A stretch of 19,409 nucleotides of DNA from Gemmatimonadota bacterium (GTDB lineage: Bacteria > Gemmatimonadota > Gemmatimonadetes > Gemmatimonadales > GWC2-71-9). The DNA lies in the NCBI GenBank assembly GCA_025361465.1, contig JANYAG010000130.1, forward strand, positions 1 through 19,409, in the 5' to 3' direction. The position numbers and the translations under genes were made by a program. Under the pieces are notes generated by a model. The model was not told where the DNA came from and did no database searches. It saw only the letters and a program-made list of their open reading frames with translations. Below, in pieces: positions 6,600 to 14,234 of this stretch (positions are counted from its first letter, which is position 1; each line of letters begins with the position of its first letter).

Positions 6600-7241
6600 A
6601 TGGTCACCCTCAGCGGCCGCGGTCTGACTGTCCTGGATCACCCCCTTATTCGCCACAAAATGGCGTTGCTCCGTGACACGGCCACGTCGTCCCGGGACTT
6701 CAAGCAACTGGTCGGCGAAATCGCCGCGCTGATGACCTATGAGGTCACCCGGGATCTCCCGACCGAGCCCGTCGAGGTGGTCACACCACTCGAGACGACC
6801 CGGGGTGAGCGGATCGCCCGCAAGATTGCCCTGGTGCCGATCCTCCGGGCGGGACTCGGGATGGTCGAGGGCATCGTGCAGTTGATCCCGAATGCCCGGG
6901 TGGGCCATATCGGCCTCTACCGCGACCACAGCACGCTGCAGCCGGTCTCCTATTACTTCAAGGTGCCGATGCCGGTAGCCGATCATTGGTTCTTCGTCCT
7001 CGATCCGATGCTCGCCACCGGCGGATCGGCGAGCGAGGCGATGAGCGAGCTCAAGCGCGCGGGGGCAAGGCACCTCGCCCTGCTCTGCATCGTGGCAGCG
7101 CCGGAGGGAGTGGCAGCGTTCACGTCGGCCCATCCGGACGTTCCCATCTTTGCGGCGGCGCTCGATCGCGAGTTGAATGAGCACGGCTACATTCTTCCAG
7201 GCCTCGGCGATGCCGGGGACCGCCTCTTCGGGACGAAATGA
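6600..7241 (+). CDS. upp: Uracil phosphoribosyltransferase
   Basis: This cytosolic enzyme joins uracil to PRPP to make UMP in pyrimidine salvage. The 213-residue reading is the family's usual length. It shows VLDHPLIRHKMALLRD near the N-terminus, the ILRAGLGMVEG loop (81-91), the PRPP-binding DPMLATGGSA (135-144) and the uracil-binding C-terminus YILPGLGDAGDRLFGT. The start is uncertain. The ATG at 6600 has AAGGA only one base upstream and TATACA at 6589-6594, while the in-frame ATG at 6579 lacks a ribosome site. I prefer 6600 for length. The stop overlaps the start of the next gene (ATGA at 7238-7241), so uracil salvage is co-expressed with the beta-CASP pair. An RNA-turnover link would make sense, because RNA decay yields bases for salvage. 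Confidence 0.95.
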   Translation: MVTLSGRGLTVLDHPLIRHKMALLRDTATSSRDFKQLVGEIAALMTYEVTRDLPTEPVEVVTPLETTRGERIARKIALVPILRAGLGMVEGIVQLIPNARVGHIGLYRDHSTLQPVSYYFKVPMPVADHWFFVLDPMLATGGSASEAMSELKRAGARHLALLCIVAAPEGVAAFTSAHPDVPIFAAALDRELNEHGYILPGLGDAGDRLFGTK

Positions 7242-8599
7242 GCGCTCCTCGTACCCTCACTTTCTTCGGTGGCGCAGCCACCGCGACCGGCTCGATGATC
7301 CTGCTCGAGGCGGCCGGGGCGCGGGTGCTCCTCGACGCCGGCCTCTTTCAGGGCAACCTGGCCCAGGCCGAAGCGAAGAACCGCGACCTTCCGCTGAACC
7401 CTGAGAAGGTCGACGCGATCCTGCTCTCCCAGGCAGGACTCGCCTATGCCGGACGAACCCCGCAGCTGGTGCGCCACGGCTACGCCGGGCCGATCTATTC
7501 GACCCTCGGCACCCACGATGTCGCGGCGATCCTGCTGCCCGAGGCGGCGCTCGAACTGAAGGCGCTTCACGGTGAGGGCGCCCTCTACGACCTTCCCGAC
7601 GCGCTCGGCGCGCTGTCGCGCTTCGTGGGCCAGCCATATCAGCGCGTACACCACCTGCGCCGGAATCTCACCTTCGCCTTCCATGACGCGGGCCACATGC
7701 TCGGGTCCGCCTCGATCGAATTGCGGACCGGAGAAGGCGGCTCGCACCGGATCATCTATTCCGCCTGCGTCAGCCGACCCGGATCCGCGTTGTTTCCCGA
7801 CCCGCACACCGATCCCGGCGAAGTGGATACCCTGATCATCGGGTCGCCCTTTGCCCAGGCGTCTCATCCGATGTTCTCCGACGCCCAGCAGCACCTGGCC
7901 GACATCATCGCCGGCGTGGTGGCTCGCGGAGGACAACTGATCGTTCCGGCGGCGGCGCTGGGACCCGCGCAGGAACTGATCCGCGTGGTGCAGGAACTCC
8001 ATCACCGCGGCGCGATCCCCGAAATCCCGATCTTCCTCGACACGCCGACTCCGGTCTCGCTGGCCACGATGATGCGCTTGACGCCGGAAACCCTGGCCGA
8101 TCCGGCGAGGGCCTACACGTCGGACAACGGTCCCTTCGACGAATCGCTCGTGGTGCCGGTCACCAATCAGGCGGCCCGCGACGCGCTCGACGTGCGCCCC
8201 GGCCCGGCGATCATCATCGCGCCGAGCGAAACCGGGGATTCCGGCCGCTCGGCCCACCATATCCGCCGTTGCCTCGGCGACACGCAGCATACCGTGATGC
8301 TGATTTCGTTCCAGGAAGAAGGGTCGCTTGGGGGAATGCTCCTCGAAGAACCCGACAGCGTGGAGATCGATGGCCAGACCATCGAACGCCATGCGGCGAT
8401 CGAGGCGATGCCCGCCTACTCGGGCTATGCCGATGGCGAAGAGATGCGCGGCTGGCTGCGCGCCCTCGGCGGACCGATCCGGCGCGCCTTTGTGGTACAG
8501 GGTGATGACCTGTCGGTCGCCATGATGGTCACGATCCTCCGCGAGGAGGGCGTGCGCGACGTGATCGTTCCACGGCGCGGCGAGTCGTTCCCCTTCTAG
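7238..8599 (+). CDS. Beta-CASP metallo-beta-lactamase family protein lacking the metal-binding motif (predicted pseudoenzyme)
   Basis: This 453-residue protein aligns end to end with the next gene product: FFGGAATATGS, DAGLFQGN, DAGHMLGSASIEL, PAIIIAPSETGDSGRSAHHI, SFQEEGSLGG and AFVVQGD all have clear counterparts. Most catalytic positions have changed. The HxHxDH zinc motif is QAGLAY (65-70), the motif 4 Asp is Cys177, beta-CASP motif A Glu is Gly202, the motif C His is Tyr397, and the late HGEPE His is Gln421. His153 and His340/341 remain. It should therefore fold like an RNase but not cut. Full length, codon use and ATGA coupling to upp argue against a decaying gene. A structural or regulatory partner of the intact paralogue is the likely role, by analogy with CPSF100 beside CPSF73. 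Confidence 0.85.
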   Translation: MSAPRTLTFFGGAATATGSMILLEAAGARVLLDAGLFQGNLAQAEAKNRDLPLNPEKVDAILLSQAGLAYAGRTPQLVRHGYAGPIYSTLGTHDVAAILLPEAALELKALHGEGALYDLPDALGALSRFVGQPYQRVHHLRRNLTFAFHDAGHMLGSASIELRTGEGGSHRIIYSACVSRPGSALFPDPHTDPGEVDTLIIGSPFAQASHPMFSDAQQHLADIIAGVVARGGQLIVPAAALGPAQELIRVVQELHHRGAIPEIPIFLDTPTPVSLATMMRLTPETLADPARAYTSDNGPFDESLVVPVTNQAARDALDVRPGPAIIIAPSETGDSGRSAHHIRRCLGDTQHTVMLISFQEEGSLGGMLLEEPDSVEIDGQTIERHAAIEAMPAYSGYADGEEMRGWLRALGGPIRRAFVVQGDDLSVAMMVTILREEGVRDVIVPRRGESFPF

Positions 8600-8615
8600 C
8601 CTCGAGGAATTTTCC

Positions 8616-10010
8616 ATGAGCGGAGTCACGGTCACCTTCTGGGGCGCGGCCGGTCAGGTGACCGGGTCCTGCCATCTGCTCGAATGGCGTGGCCATCGCG
8701 TCGCACTCGACTGCGGCATGTTTCAGGGGAAGCGGGATGAGTCCGCAAAGCTCAACGCCAACCTGCCCTTCGATGCCCGGCAACTCGACGCGGTGGTGCT
8801 GAGCCACGCCCACATCGACCACTCCGGCCGGCTCCCCCTGCTTGTCGCCGACCAGTTCAACAACCCCATCTACGCCACGCCGGCGACGCGCGACCTGTGC
8901 GCCTTCATGCTGACCGATTCCGCCCACATCCAGGAGTCTGATTTCCGCTGGCTGCAGAAGAAGGGCCGCGCCGGCCCGGCCTCGGCGCCGCTGTACAGCA
9001 TGGCCGACGCGATTCGCGTCCCGGAACTGATGGAAAACCATCCGTACGACCGGCCTTTTTCTGTCGCGAGCGACCTCACGGTGACCTACCGCGACGCCGG
9101 GCACATCCTGGGCAGCGCGAACATCGACGTGAGCCTCGCCGGCGCAACGCCGCATCGCCTGGTCTTTTCCGGGGACATCGGGCGCTGGGGTCAGCCGATC
9201 ATCCGCGACCCGGTCTCGCCGACCGGACCAATTGACACCCTGATCATCGAAAGCACCTATGCCCTCAAGAACCACGACGCCAGCAACGACGCCAAGGCGC
9301 ATCTTGGCGAGGTGGTCCGTCGAGTGGCTGCGCGAGGGGGGATCATCCTGGTGCCGTCGTTCGCGGTCGGGCGCACCCAGGAGCTGGTCTATGCCCTCCA
9401 CGAACTCAACCATGAGGGGAAGATCCCCGATCTCCCGATCTACATCGACTCACCGATGGCCGTCGAGGCCACCAGCGTCTTCCGGATGCACCCGGAGCTC
9501 TTTGATCACACGGAGAGTTTCGTCCAAGAGGAGTCCACGCTCTTCGACTATCACCTGGTGACTTACGTGCGGGATGTGGAGGAATCGAAGAAGCTCAACA
9601 CGCTCAAGGGGCCGGCGATCATCATCTCGGCGTCCGGGATGGCGGAGAACGGTCGCATCGTGCACCACCTCGCCAACCACTGTGAGGATCCGCGCAACTG
9701 CATCATGATCGTCGGATTCCAGGCGTCCTACACCCTCGGTCACCGGATCGAGTCCGGTCAGAAGCAGGTGAATATTCTCGGCGAGCCACACACCATTGCC
9801 GCCGAGGTGGTGAACATCGACGGCTATTCGGCCCACGCGGGACGCGATGAACTCCGCCAGTGGGTTCGCAACCTCGGCGGCCCGGTCAAGCGCGCCTTCT
9901 GCGTGCATGGCGAACCGGAATCGCTGGTGGCGATGAAGAAACTGCTCGAGGAGGAAGGAGTGAAGGAGGTCCATGTGCCGGCACACGGCGAGAAGGTAGA
10001 GATCGGATGA
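8616..10010 (+). CDS. Beta-CASP metallo-beta-lactamase RNase (TTHA0252 / CPSF73-like)
   Basis: This 464-residue protein has all motifs of the beta-CASP nuclease family. They are SHAHIDHSG (His64, His66, Asp68, His69), DAGHILGSA (His163), FSGDIGR (Asp187), motif A Glu212 in IIESTYA, motif B ASGMAENGRIVHH (His350/351), motif C GYSAHAG (His407) and VHGEPES (His431). Two zinc ions would sit between the lactamase-like and beta-CASP domains. Close relatives such as Thermus TTHA0252 are RNA endo/exonucleases; the eukaryotic relative is the pre-mRNA 3'-end cutter CPSF73. There is no RNase J C-terminal domain or KH domain. GAGG lies nine bases before the ATG. It starts 16 bases after the dead paralogue and overlaps the next gene by ATGA, so all are likely made together. 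Confidence 0.93.
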   Translation: MSGVTVTFWGAAGQVTGSCHLLEWRGHRVALDCGMFQGKRDESAKLNANLPFDARQLDAVVLSHAHIDHSGRLPLLVADQFNNPIYATPATRDLCAFMLTDSAHIQESDFRWLQKKGRAGPASAPLYSMADAIRVPELMENHPYDRPFSVASDLTVTYRDAGHILGSANIDVSLAGATPHRLVFSGDIGRWGQPIIRDPVSPTGPIDTLIIESTYALKNHDASNDAKAHLGEVVRRVAARGGIILVPSFAVGRTQELVYALHELNHEGKIPDLPIYIDSPMAVEATSVFRMHPELFDHTESFVQEESTLFDYHLVTYVRDVEESKKLNTLKGPAIIISASGMAENGRIVHHLANHCEDPRNCIMIVGFQASYTLGHRIESGQKQVNILGEPHTIAAEVVNIDGYSAHAGRDELRQWVRNLGGPVKRAFCVHGEPESLVAMKKLLEEEGVKEVHVPAHGEKVEIG

Positions 10011-10732
10011 TTCTTTTCACCGCGCTGCTGCTCCAGGTCGCCGGCGCGCAGCCGGCCAGCGGCGAAGCGCTGCTGGCGGCAATGCACGACCGCTGGCACG
10101 GCAAGTGGTCCACCACCCGCACTTTCGTCCAGCGCACCGTGGTGCCGAACCGACCGGACCAGACCTGGTACGAAAGCGAGGCGGCCGGTGTCCTGCGCAT
10201 CGACATCGCCCCGCTCGACAGCATGAACAGCTGGATCGCCCGCAGCGATTCCCTCTACATCTACACCCGCGGCAAGGTCGGCCGAGCTCGACCCTATGCC
10301 AACGCCCTGGGCCTCCTGCTCTGCGACATCTACGTCCAGCCCGCGGCGGCCATGGCAGAGAAGGTCAGGAAGGCCGGCTTCGACCTGTCGATCGTCCGCG
10401 CCGACCACTGGGAAGGCCGACCCGCCTGGGTGGTGGGTGCGCCGGTGAGTGACACCACCTCGGCGCAATTATGGGTTGACCAGAAGACGCTGCTGCTCAC
10501 CCGAGTGCTCGATCCCAGCAACGGGAAGCCGTTCATCGATGCCCGGGTGACAGGCCGCCTCAAGGGAAAGGTGCCGGCGGAGACCAAGATGGTGTTCTAC
10601 CGCAACGGGAAGGAGATCCAGCGCGAGGACTACACCAACGTCAAGTTGAACGTGAAATTCGAACCCAGGCTCTTCGAGACTGGACCCTGGCAACGCCCGG
10701 GATGGATCGCCACTGCGAAACCCCCGGAGTAG
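10007..10732 (+). CDS. Exported LolA-like (outer-membrane lipoprotein-sorting fold) protein
   Basis: This is a 241-residue protein with a short signal peptide (MILFTALLLQVAGAQP), predicted to act in the periplasm. The body alternates short strands: FVQRTVVP, TWYESEAAGVLRIDIAP, SLYIYTRGK, AQLWVDQKTLLLTRVLD and KMVFYRNGKEIQREDYTNV. It ends with VKLNVKFEPRLFE, the late strand/turn pattern seen in LolA/LppX-type half-barrel proteins, which carry lipids or lipoproteins. It differs from true LolA in length and has no obvious LolB partner here, so lipid binding is inference. The ATG at 10007 overlaps the RNase stop (ATGA), coupling an exported protein to a cytosolic nuclease. A 55-base gap separates it from the M16 genes. 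Confidence 0.65.
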   Translation: MILFTALLLQVAGAQPASGEALLAAMHDRWHGKWSTTRTFVQRTVVPNRPDQTWYESEAAGVLRIDIAPLDSMNSWIARSDSLYIYTRGKVGRARPYANALGLLLCDIYVQPAAAMAEKVRKAGFDLSIVRADHWEGRPAWVVGAPVSDTTSAQLWVDQKTLLLTRVLDPSNGKPFIDARVTGRLKGKVPAETKMVFYRNGKEIQREDYTNVKLNVKFEPRLFETGPWQRPGWIATAKPPE

Positions 10733-10787
10733 TAAGCGGGATCCCCCTTCCCGTATCTCGCTTCTTTCATCTTTCGAGGTAGCTGAC

Positions 10788-12158
10788 GTGTTTCATCGTA
10801 CCCACCTTCTCGCCGGGGCCGTCCTGCTCCTGGGGGCAGCGTCGCTCTCAGGTCAGGGTGTTCGTGTCCCCGCCACGGTTGACACGCTGCCGAATGGCCT
10901 GCGTATCATCGTGCATGAGGACCAATCATCGCCCATCGTCACCGTCAACACCTGGTTCGACGTGGGCTCCGCCAACGAGAAGCCCGGCCGCACCGGGCTG
11001 GCGCACCTGTTCGAGCACCTGATGTTCATGGGGTCCGAGCATGCACCGTATCCGCAGTTCGATCGCCTCCTTGAAGCCGCCGGCGCCAACAACAACGCCT
11101 CGACCTCCAATGACGTGACCGACTATTACGAGGCCGGTCCGGTGCACGCGTTGCCGCTCATGTTCTGGCTCGACGCCGACCGGATGGGGTGGTTCCTCCC
11201 GGTGATGGACGCCAAGAAGGTCGATGCCCAGCGCGACATCGTGAAGAACGAGCGCCGCCAGAGCGTCGAGAATCAGCCGTACGGCTTGGTGGAGGACTAT
11301 GAACCCGGCATGCTCTTCCCACCGGGCCATCCCTACTCCTGGCCCGTGATCGGCTCGATGGCCGACCTGTCGGCGGCGTCCCTCGAGGACGTTCGCGATT
11401 TCTTCCGCCGGTACTACGCCCCCGACAACGCCGTGATCGCCGTCGCCGGGGCCGTCAAGCGCGATAGCGTGATCAAGCTGGTCAAGAAGTATTTCGGCGC
11501 GATTCCCCGCGGCCCCGGCGCACCCAAGCTCGTGCCGTCGCAGCCGCGGCTCACGGCCGACACGATGGTCACGCTCGAGGATCGAGTGCAGGTGCCGCAG
11601 CTCACCTACGACTTTGAAACCGTGCGCGCATGGGACCCCGACGACGTCACGCTCGATGTCGCCTCGTTCCTGTTGACCGGCGCCAAGAGCTCGCGCCTGA
11701 CCCAGCGACTGGTCTATATCGACCAGAGTGCGGGATCGGTCTACGCCTCCGCCAATAATCAGCACGTGGCCGGCTACTTCGGCATCGTCGCGCAGGCGCG
11801 TCCCGGCCACAACCTTCCCGAACTGCAGACAGCGATCGACGCGGAGCTGCAGCGTCTTGCCAAGGACGGCCCAAGTGCGCGCGAGATGGAGCAGGCCAGG
11901 AACTCCATGGAGTCGCGCATCCTCGGCGGCATGGAAACGGTGATGGGCAAGGCCCGCCTCCTCAACCAGTACTACATCGAGCTCGGAACGCCGGATGGGT
12001 TCCAGAAGGACATCGACCGGCTCCGCGCCGTGACCGCGGCGGACGTGCAGCGCGTGGTCCGCCAGTACCTGCTCGGACCACGCGTCGTCATTTCCGTCGT
12101 GCCGACCGGCAAGGCAGCAACCCCGGGTGTGGCAGCCCAGCGGAGGAGCGTACCATGA
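10788..12158 (+). CDS. M16 family zinc metallopeptidase, catalytic subunit
   Basis: This 456-residue exported protein begins with a signal peptide (hydrophobic about 8-20, SGQ cleavage region). It shows the inverted zinc motif HxxEH at His73-Leu-Phe-Glu76-His77, with the third ligand probably Glu155 in IVKNERRQSVE, the usual 75-80 residues later. A C-terminal M16_C domain starts near residue 190. M16B peptidases (insulinase/mitochondrial processing peptidase-like) degrade short unfolded peptides in a closed chamber; the signal peptide places this one in the periplasm. The GTG at 10788 follows GAGGT by eight bases. Its stop overlaps the start of the second M16 gene (ATGA at 12155-12158), as expected for a two-subunit enzyme. 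Confidence 0.93.
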   Translation: MFHRTHLLAGAVLLLGAASLSGQGVRVPATVDTLPNGLRIIVHEDQSSPIVTVNTWFDVGSANEKPGRTGLAHLFEHLMFMGSEHAPYPQFDRLLEAAGANNNASTSNDVTDYYEAGPVHALPLMFWLDADRMGWFLPVMDAKKVDAQRDIVKNERRQSVENQPYGLVEDYEPGMLFPPGHPYSWPVIGSMADLSAASLEDVRDFFRRYYAPDNAVIAVAGAVKRDSVIKLVKKYFGAIPRGPGAPKLVPSQPRLTADTMVTLEDRVQVPQLTYDFETVRAWDPDDVTLDVASFLLTGAKSSRLTQRLVYIDQSAGSVYASANNQHVAGYFGIVAQARPGHNLPELQTAIDAELQRLAKDGPSAREMEQARNSMESRILGGMETVMGKARLLNQYYIELGTPDGFQKDIDRLRAVTAADVQRVVRQYLLGPRVVISVVPTGKAATPGVAAQRRSVP

Positions 12159-13567
12159 AGCCCGGATTGCTCAGTGCCGCCCTGATCCTGGCGGCCACAC
12201 CCCTGATGGCCCAAGTCACCACCGCGCCGACCCTCGGCCCCGCGCCAACCCTCGTGCTTCCCAGGGTCGAACGCGCCGTGTTGCCGAACGGCATCACCGT
12301 GCTCGTCTCGCGCAACGCGGAAGTGCCCATTGTTGAAGGACGATTGATCATCGACGGCGGAGCGCGCCTGCAGGGCGTCACGCCCGGCCTGGCGCCCTTC
12401 GCCGCTGGCACCCTCATGGAAGGTGCCGGTGGGCGCACCGGCGTCCAGCTGGCCGAGGAGATCGACCTGCTCGGCGCGCGGATCGGCGCCGGCGCAAGCT
12501 GGGAGAACTTCTCGGTGAGCGTGCGGGCACCGAAGCGGACCATCGACAAGGCGATGGCGCTCATGTCCGACGTGACCCTGCGGCCCAATTTTGCAGCAGC
12601 CGATGTCAAGCGACTGCGCGATCTCCGGCTGGTCGGCTTCCTGACCGCCCGCGATCGGCCCACTTCGGTCGCTTCCAAGGTGTTCTACCGGAACGTTTTC
12701 CCTGCCGGACATCCCTATCACAACGAGATCGCCGGAGACTCGGCCAGTGTGGCGACATTCGATTCCGCCATGGTGCGGCGCCTCTGGACCAGCGTCATCG
12801 ATCCGCGCCGGGCGACCTTCATCATCACTGGCGATGTCACCCTGGCCGAGGCGCGCGCCTGGGTCACCGCCCACTTCGGCAGCTGGACTTCGCCGGCGAA
12901 TGCTCCGACCAAGCCGGCCGCCGCCGCGGTGGCTGCGGCACCACGCACCGCCACGCACGTCATCCTGGTCGACAAGCCCGGCGCGGCCCAATCGGTGATC
13001 ATGATCGGCGCCCCGGGCACCAACCGCACGTCGCCGGATTATCCCGCGATTGAATTGATGAACACCATCCTCGGCGGGTCGTTCTCCTCGCGGCTGAACG
13101 ACTTCCTCCGCGAGCAGCTGGGCTACACCTACGGCGCCAGTTCGAACTTCGGTTGGTCGCCGGTTCCGGGTGCCTTCCTCGCGAGTGCACAGGTCAGGAC
13201 CAACGTGACCGATTCGTCGCTCGCCGTTTTCTTCCGCGAATTCAAGCGTATCCGCTCGGAGCTGATCACGCCGACGGAACTCGACCGTGGCAAGGCCTAC
13301 ATCGTCCTCGGCGCACTGGACAACTACGAGACCGCCGGTCAGGTCGCCGGCGCCATCAGCACCAGCGTGCTCTTCGGCCGGCCGCTCGCGACCATCGCAG
13401 AGGAGTACACCCGGATCGGGCAGCTCACCGCCGCCGATGTCCAGCGTGCCGCAGAGAAGTATTTTGATCCGGCGCAGATGACGGTGGTGGTCGTCGGCGA
13501 CATCGCCAAGATCCGGCCCGTCATCGAGAAGCTGAACCTGGGACCGATCAGCGTGCAGGCGTACTAG
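12155..13567 (+). CDS. M16 family non-catalytic partner subunit
   Basis: This 470-residue exported protein (signal peptide ending near PLMAQ, residue 20) has the M16 fold. The HxxEH site is PFAAG at 81-85 inside GVTPGLAPFAAGTLMEG, so it cannot bind zinc. It keeps the substrate-binding C-terminal element SFSSRLNDFLREQLGYTYG (309-327), whose Arg and Tyr (Arg313/Arg319, Tyr324/Tyr326) are typical of the non-catalytic subunit of heterodimeric M16B enzymes. An Ala/Pro-rich linker (about 247-264) joins the two halves. With the preceding gene it should form a heterodimer like mitochondrial MPP alpha/beta or the Sphingomonas M16B pair. GGAG sits nine to twelve bases before its ATG. Confidence 0.92.
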   Translation: MKPGLLSAALILAATPLMAQVTTAPTLGPAPTLVLPRVERAVLPNGITVLVSRNAEVPIVEGRLIIDGGARLQGVTPGLAPFAAGTLMEGAGGRTGVQLAEEIDLLGARIGAGASWENFSVSVRAPKRTIDKAMALMSDVTLRPNFAAADVKRLRDLRLVGFLTARDRPTSVASKVFYRNVFPAGHPYHNEIAGDSASVATFDSAMVRRLWTSVIDPRRATFIITGDVTLAEARAWVTAHFGSWTSPANAPTKPAAAAVAAAPRTATHVILVDKPGAAQSVIMIGAPGTNRTSPDYPAIELMNTILGGSFSSRLNDFLREQLGYTYGASSNFGWSPVPGAFLASAQVRTNVTDSSLAVFFREFKRIRSELITPTELDRGKAYIVLGALDNYETAGQVAGAISTSVLFGRPLATIAEEYTRIGQLTAADVQRAAEKYFDPAQMTVVVVGDIAKIRPVIEKLNLGPISVQAY

Positions 13568-13572
13568 AGAAA

Positions 13573-13675
13573 GTGAGTGGTGAGTGGTGAATGGTGATTG
13601 GTGAGTCGTGGGCGGGATTTCAGGATTCACCAGTCACCATTCACCGCTCACTGTTCACCGTTCACCACTCACTCT
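13573..13675. repeat. Inverted arrays of 7-base repeats forming a long hairpin
   Basis: The left array has five heptamers (13573-13607, GTGAGTG-like) and the right array seven (13627-13675, TCACCAT-like); the second is the reverse complement of the first in type. Bases 13580-13607 pair with 13624-13651 at 25 of 28 positions, and two mismatches are G-T wobbles in one strand's transcript; the loop is 16 bases. The element fills nearly the whole gap between the M16 stop (13567) and the NUDIX start (13686). It could act as a terminator or a processing site, or just be a repeat expansion. Confidence 0.9.
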
Positions 13676-13685
13676 TGAATTGCTC

Positions 13686-14225
13686 ATGTCCCTCCTCTCC
13701 TCCCATCGCATCTTCACCGGCCGCGTCGTCTCCCTCGACGTCGACACGGTGCAGTTCCCCAACGGCAACACCGGCGACCTCGAGATGCTCCGGCATCCGG
13801 GGGCGTCGGCGGTGGTGCCGTTCCTCGATGATCCAGCGTCGGCCGACCCCCGCGTCCTGCTCATTCGGCAGTTCCGCCACGCCGTTGACGGCTATCTCTG
13901 GGAGATCCCGGCCGGCCGGCGTGACCAGAATGAAACACCGGCAGCGGCTGCCCACCGCGAATTGCGCGAGGAGACCGGCTACACCTGCTCCCACCTTGAG
14001 CCACTGACCACCTTCTGGACCACGCCGGGGTTCACCGATGAACGGATCGACCTCTTTCTTGCCACCGGCCTGGCCCAGGGCGATACCGCCCGCGAGGACG
14101 ACGAGGTGATCGAGTTGCACGAGATCCGCTGGAGCGAGGTTCTCCGGATGGTGCGCGACGGCGAGATCGACGACGCCAAGTCGGCGATCGCGATTCTCTA
14201 TGCGGAGATGTGGAAGCGCTCTTAG
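13686..14225 (+). CDS. NUDIX hydrolase, ADP-ribose pyrophosphatase type
   Basis: This is a 179-residue cytosolic enzyme. The NUDIX box GX5EX7REUXEEXGU is complete at residues 77-99 (Gly77, Glu83, Arg91-Glu92, Glu95-Glu96, Gly98). It is preceded by LLIRQFRHAVDGYLWEIPAG, the block typical of ADP-ribose pyrophosphatases (NudF-like). These split ADP-ribose or related nucleoside diphosphate derivatives into AMP and ribose-5-phosphate with Mg2+. I start at the ATG at 13686; a longer in-frame reading would translate the heptamer repeats. There is no Shine-Dalgarno in front of this ATG. holA follows nine bases after the stop. The exact substrate is inferred from the family. Confidence 0.9.
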   Translation: MSLLSSHRIFTGRVVSLDVDTVQFPNGNTGDLEMLRHPGASAVVPFLDDPASADPRVLLIRQFRHAVDGYLWEIPAGRRDQNETPAAAAHRELREETGYTCSHLEPLTTFWTTPGFTDERIDLFLATGLAQGDTAREDDEVIELHEIRWSEVLRMVRDGEIDDAKSAIAILYAEMWKRS

Positions 14226-14234
14226 ATTGCTGCC

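Noticed and set aside
7238..8599. Calling the degenerate beta-CASP gene a pseudogene
   Set aside because: The frame is open over 453 codons, both ends match the paralogue, coupling to upp is intact, and changes cluster at catalytic sites rather than being spread at random.
7187..8635. Long open frame (482 codons) on the minus strand opposite the degenerate beta-CASP gene
   Set aside because: It is an antisense shadow of a high-GC gene: rich in Arg, Gly and His, no recognisable domain, and the plus strand has clear homology.
10755..10778. Possible further heptamer array before the M16 operon (TCTCGCT, TCTTTCA, TCTTTCG)
   Set aside because: There are only three poorly matching units; not distinguishable from a pyrimidine-rich leader.
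12155..13567. Calling the second M16 gene a pseudogene because HxxEH is missing
   Set aside because: Non-catalytic M16 subunits normally lack this motif; signal peptide, length and the Arg/Tyr element are preserved.
11972..13630. Long open frame (552 codons) on the minus strand opposite the second M16 gene
   Set aside because: Same reason: low-complexity composition, no domain, and it also runs through the heptamer repeats.
13573..13675. CRISPR array
   Set aside because: Units are 7 bases with no spacers, and the two halves are inverted; no cas gene is nearby.
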